Origin: Flavobacteriales bacterium UBA1993
Lineage (GTDB): Bacteria; Bacteroidota; Bacteroidia; Flavobacteriales_G; Salibacteraceae
DNA: 42,515 nucleotides
Direction of reading: 5' to 3'
NCBI GenBank assembly: GCA_002336485.1
Contig: DDCZ01000083.1
Location: 1-42,515 of the forward strand
Part shown: piece after piece, positions 41,264-42,515 of the stretch
Numbering within the stretch: the stretch's first letter is position 1
How the letters are laid out: every line of letters starts with the position of its first letter
The notes under the pieces: generated by a model
Seen by the model: only the letters and a program-made list of their open reading frames with translations
What the model was told of the DNA's origin: nothing
Database searches by the model: none
Position numbers and translations under genes: made by a program

Positions 41264-42438
41264 TCTTCCATCGATTTAATTGCGAGATAGGCCATCAAGC
41301 CAGCGCCAGTTTCTAAACATGTTTCATCCACATCAAATGTTGATGTATGCAGGCCGCGCATTTTGCCGTCCGCGCCTTCTTTTGTGCCTAAGCGATAGAA
41401 CGTACCAGGCATAACTTGCGAGTAGTAGGCGAAGTCTTCTCCTGTCATGCGCATTTCCAAATCAACTACGTTTCCTGGTCCCAGAAAATCAATGGCATGC
41501 ATTTTCGCATTTTTGGTAAGTACCTCGTCGTTTTTCACAAACGGATAGCCGACTCGAATATCAACTTCGCAGTTTCCTCCCATGGCTTTTGCCGTGTTCT
41601 CAGCCAATTCACGAATGAGTTCGTGCGCCTTTAATCTCCATTCTTCATCAAAGGTTCTAAAGGTTCCTGCCACTTCCACATGGTTAGGTATCACATTGGT
41701 TGCTCCAAGCGCCTCTACCCTGCCGAAAGAAAGGACAGATGGCATGTTCGGATGACGCCGGCGACTGATAATTTGCTGCATCGCAACAATGATGTGAGAT
41801 GTTATAAGAACTGGGTCGATATTTCGATCTGGCAATGCGGCGTGCCCGCCTTTGCCTATCACCTTAAGATATATTTCATCTGCCGACGCCATGTATTTTC
41901 CGGATCGGAATCCAACTTTTCCAGCTTCAAGTTCTGGGTAAACGTGTTGACCTAGAATAGCTGTCGGGGCTGGATTCTCGAGTGCTCCATCTCGGATCAT
42001 AAGGCTCGCGCCCCCGGGAAGCTTTTCTTCACCCAATTGAAAAATGAGCTTAATCGTCCCTTTCAATTCAGGAGCCATATTTTTGAGAATAGCTGCGACA
42101 CCTAAAAGAGAAGTGGTGTGCACATCGTGTCCGCACGCATGCATGACACCAATATTTTTTGAGGCATATTCCGTATCGTTGGTTTCCTGTATGGGCAGGG
42201 CATCCATATCAGCGCGAAGTGCGATGACCTTCCCTTCGGCGCCACATTGTATCAATGCAACAACACCCGTTTTCGAAACCACTTCAAATGGAATTCCAAG
42301 TTGAGTTAATCGTTGTTGGATAAACTTACTTGTCTCAAACTCTTCGAAAGATAGCTCAGGGTGCCGGTGAAGATGTCTCCTTACCTCAATCATTTCAGGC
42401 AGAAGTCGGCTCGCTTCTTCTTTTATTCTTTCAATCAA
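41260..42438 (-). CDS. M20 family amidohydrolase
   Basis: Metal-dependent amidohydrolase/carboxypeptidase of 392 residues, similar to N-acyl-L-amino-acid amidohydrolases and hippurate hydrolase. RRHLHRHPELSFEEFET opens the fold. VIALRADMDALPIQE, VMHACGHDVHTT (Cys/His metal ligands), LGEEKLPGGASLM (catalytic Glu) and MTGEDFAYYSQVMPGTFYRLG follow. It removes acyl or amide groups from amino acids, cytoplasmic by lack of signal. The start is TTG, overlapping the TGA of the upstream gene (TTGA, 42435-42438). The next in-frame ATG (42393) would cut off the conserved N-terminal helix. Confidence 0.9.
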   Translation of the reverse strand: MIERIKEEASRLLPEMIEVRRHLHRHPELSFEEFETSKFIQQRLTQLGIPFEVVSKTGVVALIQCGAEGKVIALRADMDALPIQETNDTEYASKNIGVMHACGHDVHTTSLLGVAAILKNMAPELKGTIKLIFQLGEEKLPGGASLMIRDGALENPAPTAILGQHVYPELEAGKVGFRSGKYMASADEIYLKVIGKGGHAALPDRNIDPVLITSHIIVAMQQIISRRRHPNMPSVLSFGRVEALGATNVIPNHVEVAGTFRTFDEEWRLKAHELIRELAENTAKAMGGNCEVDIRVGYPFVKNDEVLTKNAKMHAIDFLGPGNVVDLEMRMTGEDFAYYSQVMPGTFYRLGTKEGADGKMRGLHTSTFDVDETCLETGAGLMAYLAIKSMEE

Positions 42439-42515
42439 ACCGGTGTCGCTTTTGAGAAGAAGATTAATCGAATCGCCATCACCAGCATCAAGATTCCGAA
42501 CATACGTTTAAGCAT
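42435..42515 (-). CDS. C-terminal end of a membrane protein (cut by window)
   Basis: The last 26 residues of a minus-strand gene that continues beyond the window. They read KRMFGILMLVMAIRLIFFS and end KATPV, a single hydrophobic helix with a basic start. The wording resembles the last helix of TauE/SafE-type anion exporters, but this is a weak guess. The stop TGA overlaps the TTG start of the M20 gene. Confidence 0.5.
   Translation of the reverse strand: MLKRMFGILMLVMAIRLIFFSKATPV

Noticed and set aside
1..42515. tRNA, rRNA, IS element, CRISPR or prophage signals
   Set aside because: None seen; no cloverleaf-type GGTTCGAATCC segment, no regular repeats, no transposase or integrase motif.

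Overview
The window looks like chromosomal DNA of a free-living, aerobic Bacteroidota, most likely Flavobacteriia (Flavobacteriales). Support comes from the gene families: DUF2490 barrel, TPR-SpoIIE phosphatase, TetR-ABC-HlyD-TolC exporter, bacterial GH3 enzyme, cinA next to rpmB, and short acyl desaturase. Promoter-like sites also fit the Bacteroidetes consensus TAnnTTTG with an upstream TTG. The density is core-genome-like, no gene-free stretch exceeds 300 bases, and I saw no tRNA, rRNA, IS element, integrase, prophage or CRISPR array.

Layout. 1-2.8 kb: 3' part of a GT2 glycosyltransferase cut by the window edge, a YjdM zinc-ribbon protein, a Tat-exported metallophosphoesterase and a small membrane protein. 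2.9-9.6 kb: two DEAD-box helicases flank a tight plus-strand cluster for Kdo (lipopolysaccharide inner core): kdsA, an unusual transaldolase-CBS fusion, a KdsC-like HAD phosphatase, an orphan secreted protein and a VOC protein. 9.7-14.4 kb: AlkC-like DNA glycosylase, a SulP anion transporter convergent with a beta-carbonic anhydrase across a bidirectional terminator, and a DUF2490 outer-membrane protein. 14.4-19.6 kb: a tetR-led tripartite export operon whose ABC subunit has a degenerate ATPase site. 19.6-24.9 kb: a DUF2459 protein and a DoxX-like gene separated by two perfect palindromes, a GNAT acetyltransferase, a 12-haem cytochrome and an aquaporin. 24.9-33.8 kb: START-domain protein coupled to a GGR-type FAD enzyme, a lipoprotein, a peroxiredoxin behind a TPR-SpoIIE phosphatase, secreted proteins, GH3 enzyme and MarC. 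33.9-42.5 kb: secreted aminopeptidase P, rpmB, cinA, nucleoside phosphorylase, SirB1-like protein, desaturase, and a minus-strand overlapping run (membrane protein end, M20 amidohydrolase, lipoprotein, SCO, cytochrome c).

The most interesting object is the transaldolase-CBS fusion at 5209-6216. It sits between the genes for the enzymes before and after Kdo-8-phosphate. Its CBS pair looks like the tail of arabinose-5-phosphate isomerase KdsD, but the catalytic SIS domain is replaced by a fructose-6-phosphate aldolase/transaldolase barrel with several altered donor-site residues. I infer an aldolase route to, or control of, arabinose 5-phosphate. Other notable points are an in-frame TAA near the start of the DoxX gene, a set of genes whose -7 box lies only 4-7 bases before the start codon (suggesting leaderless mRNAs), and the degenerate exporter ATPase. 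All family assignments are from reading the translated sequence and recalled motifs; no database search was run.
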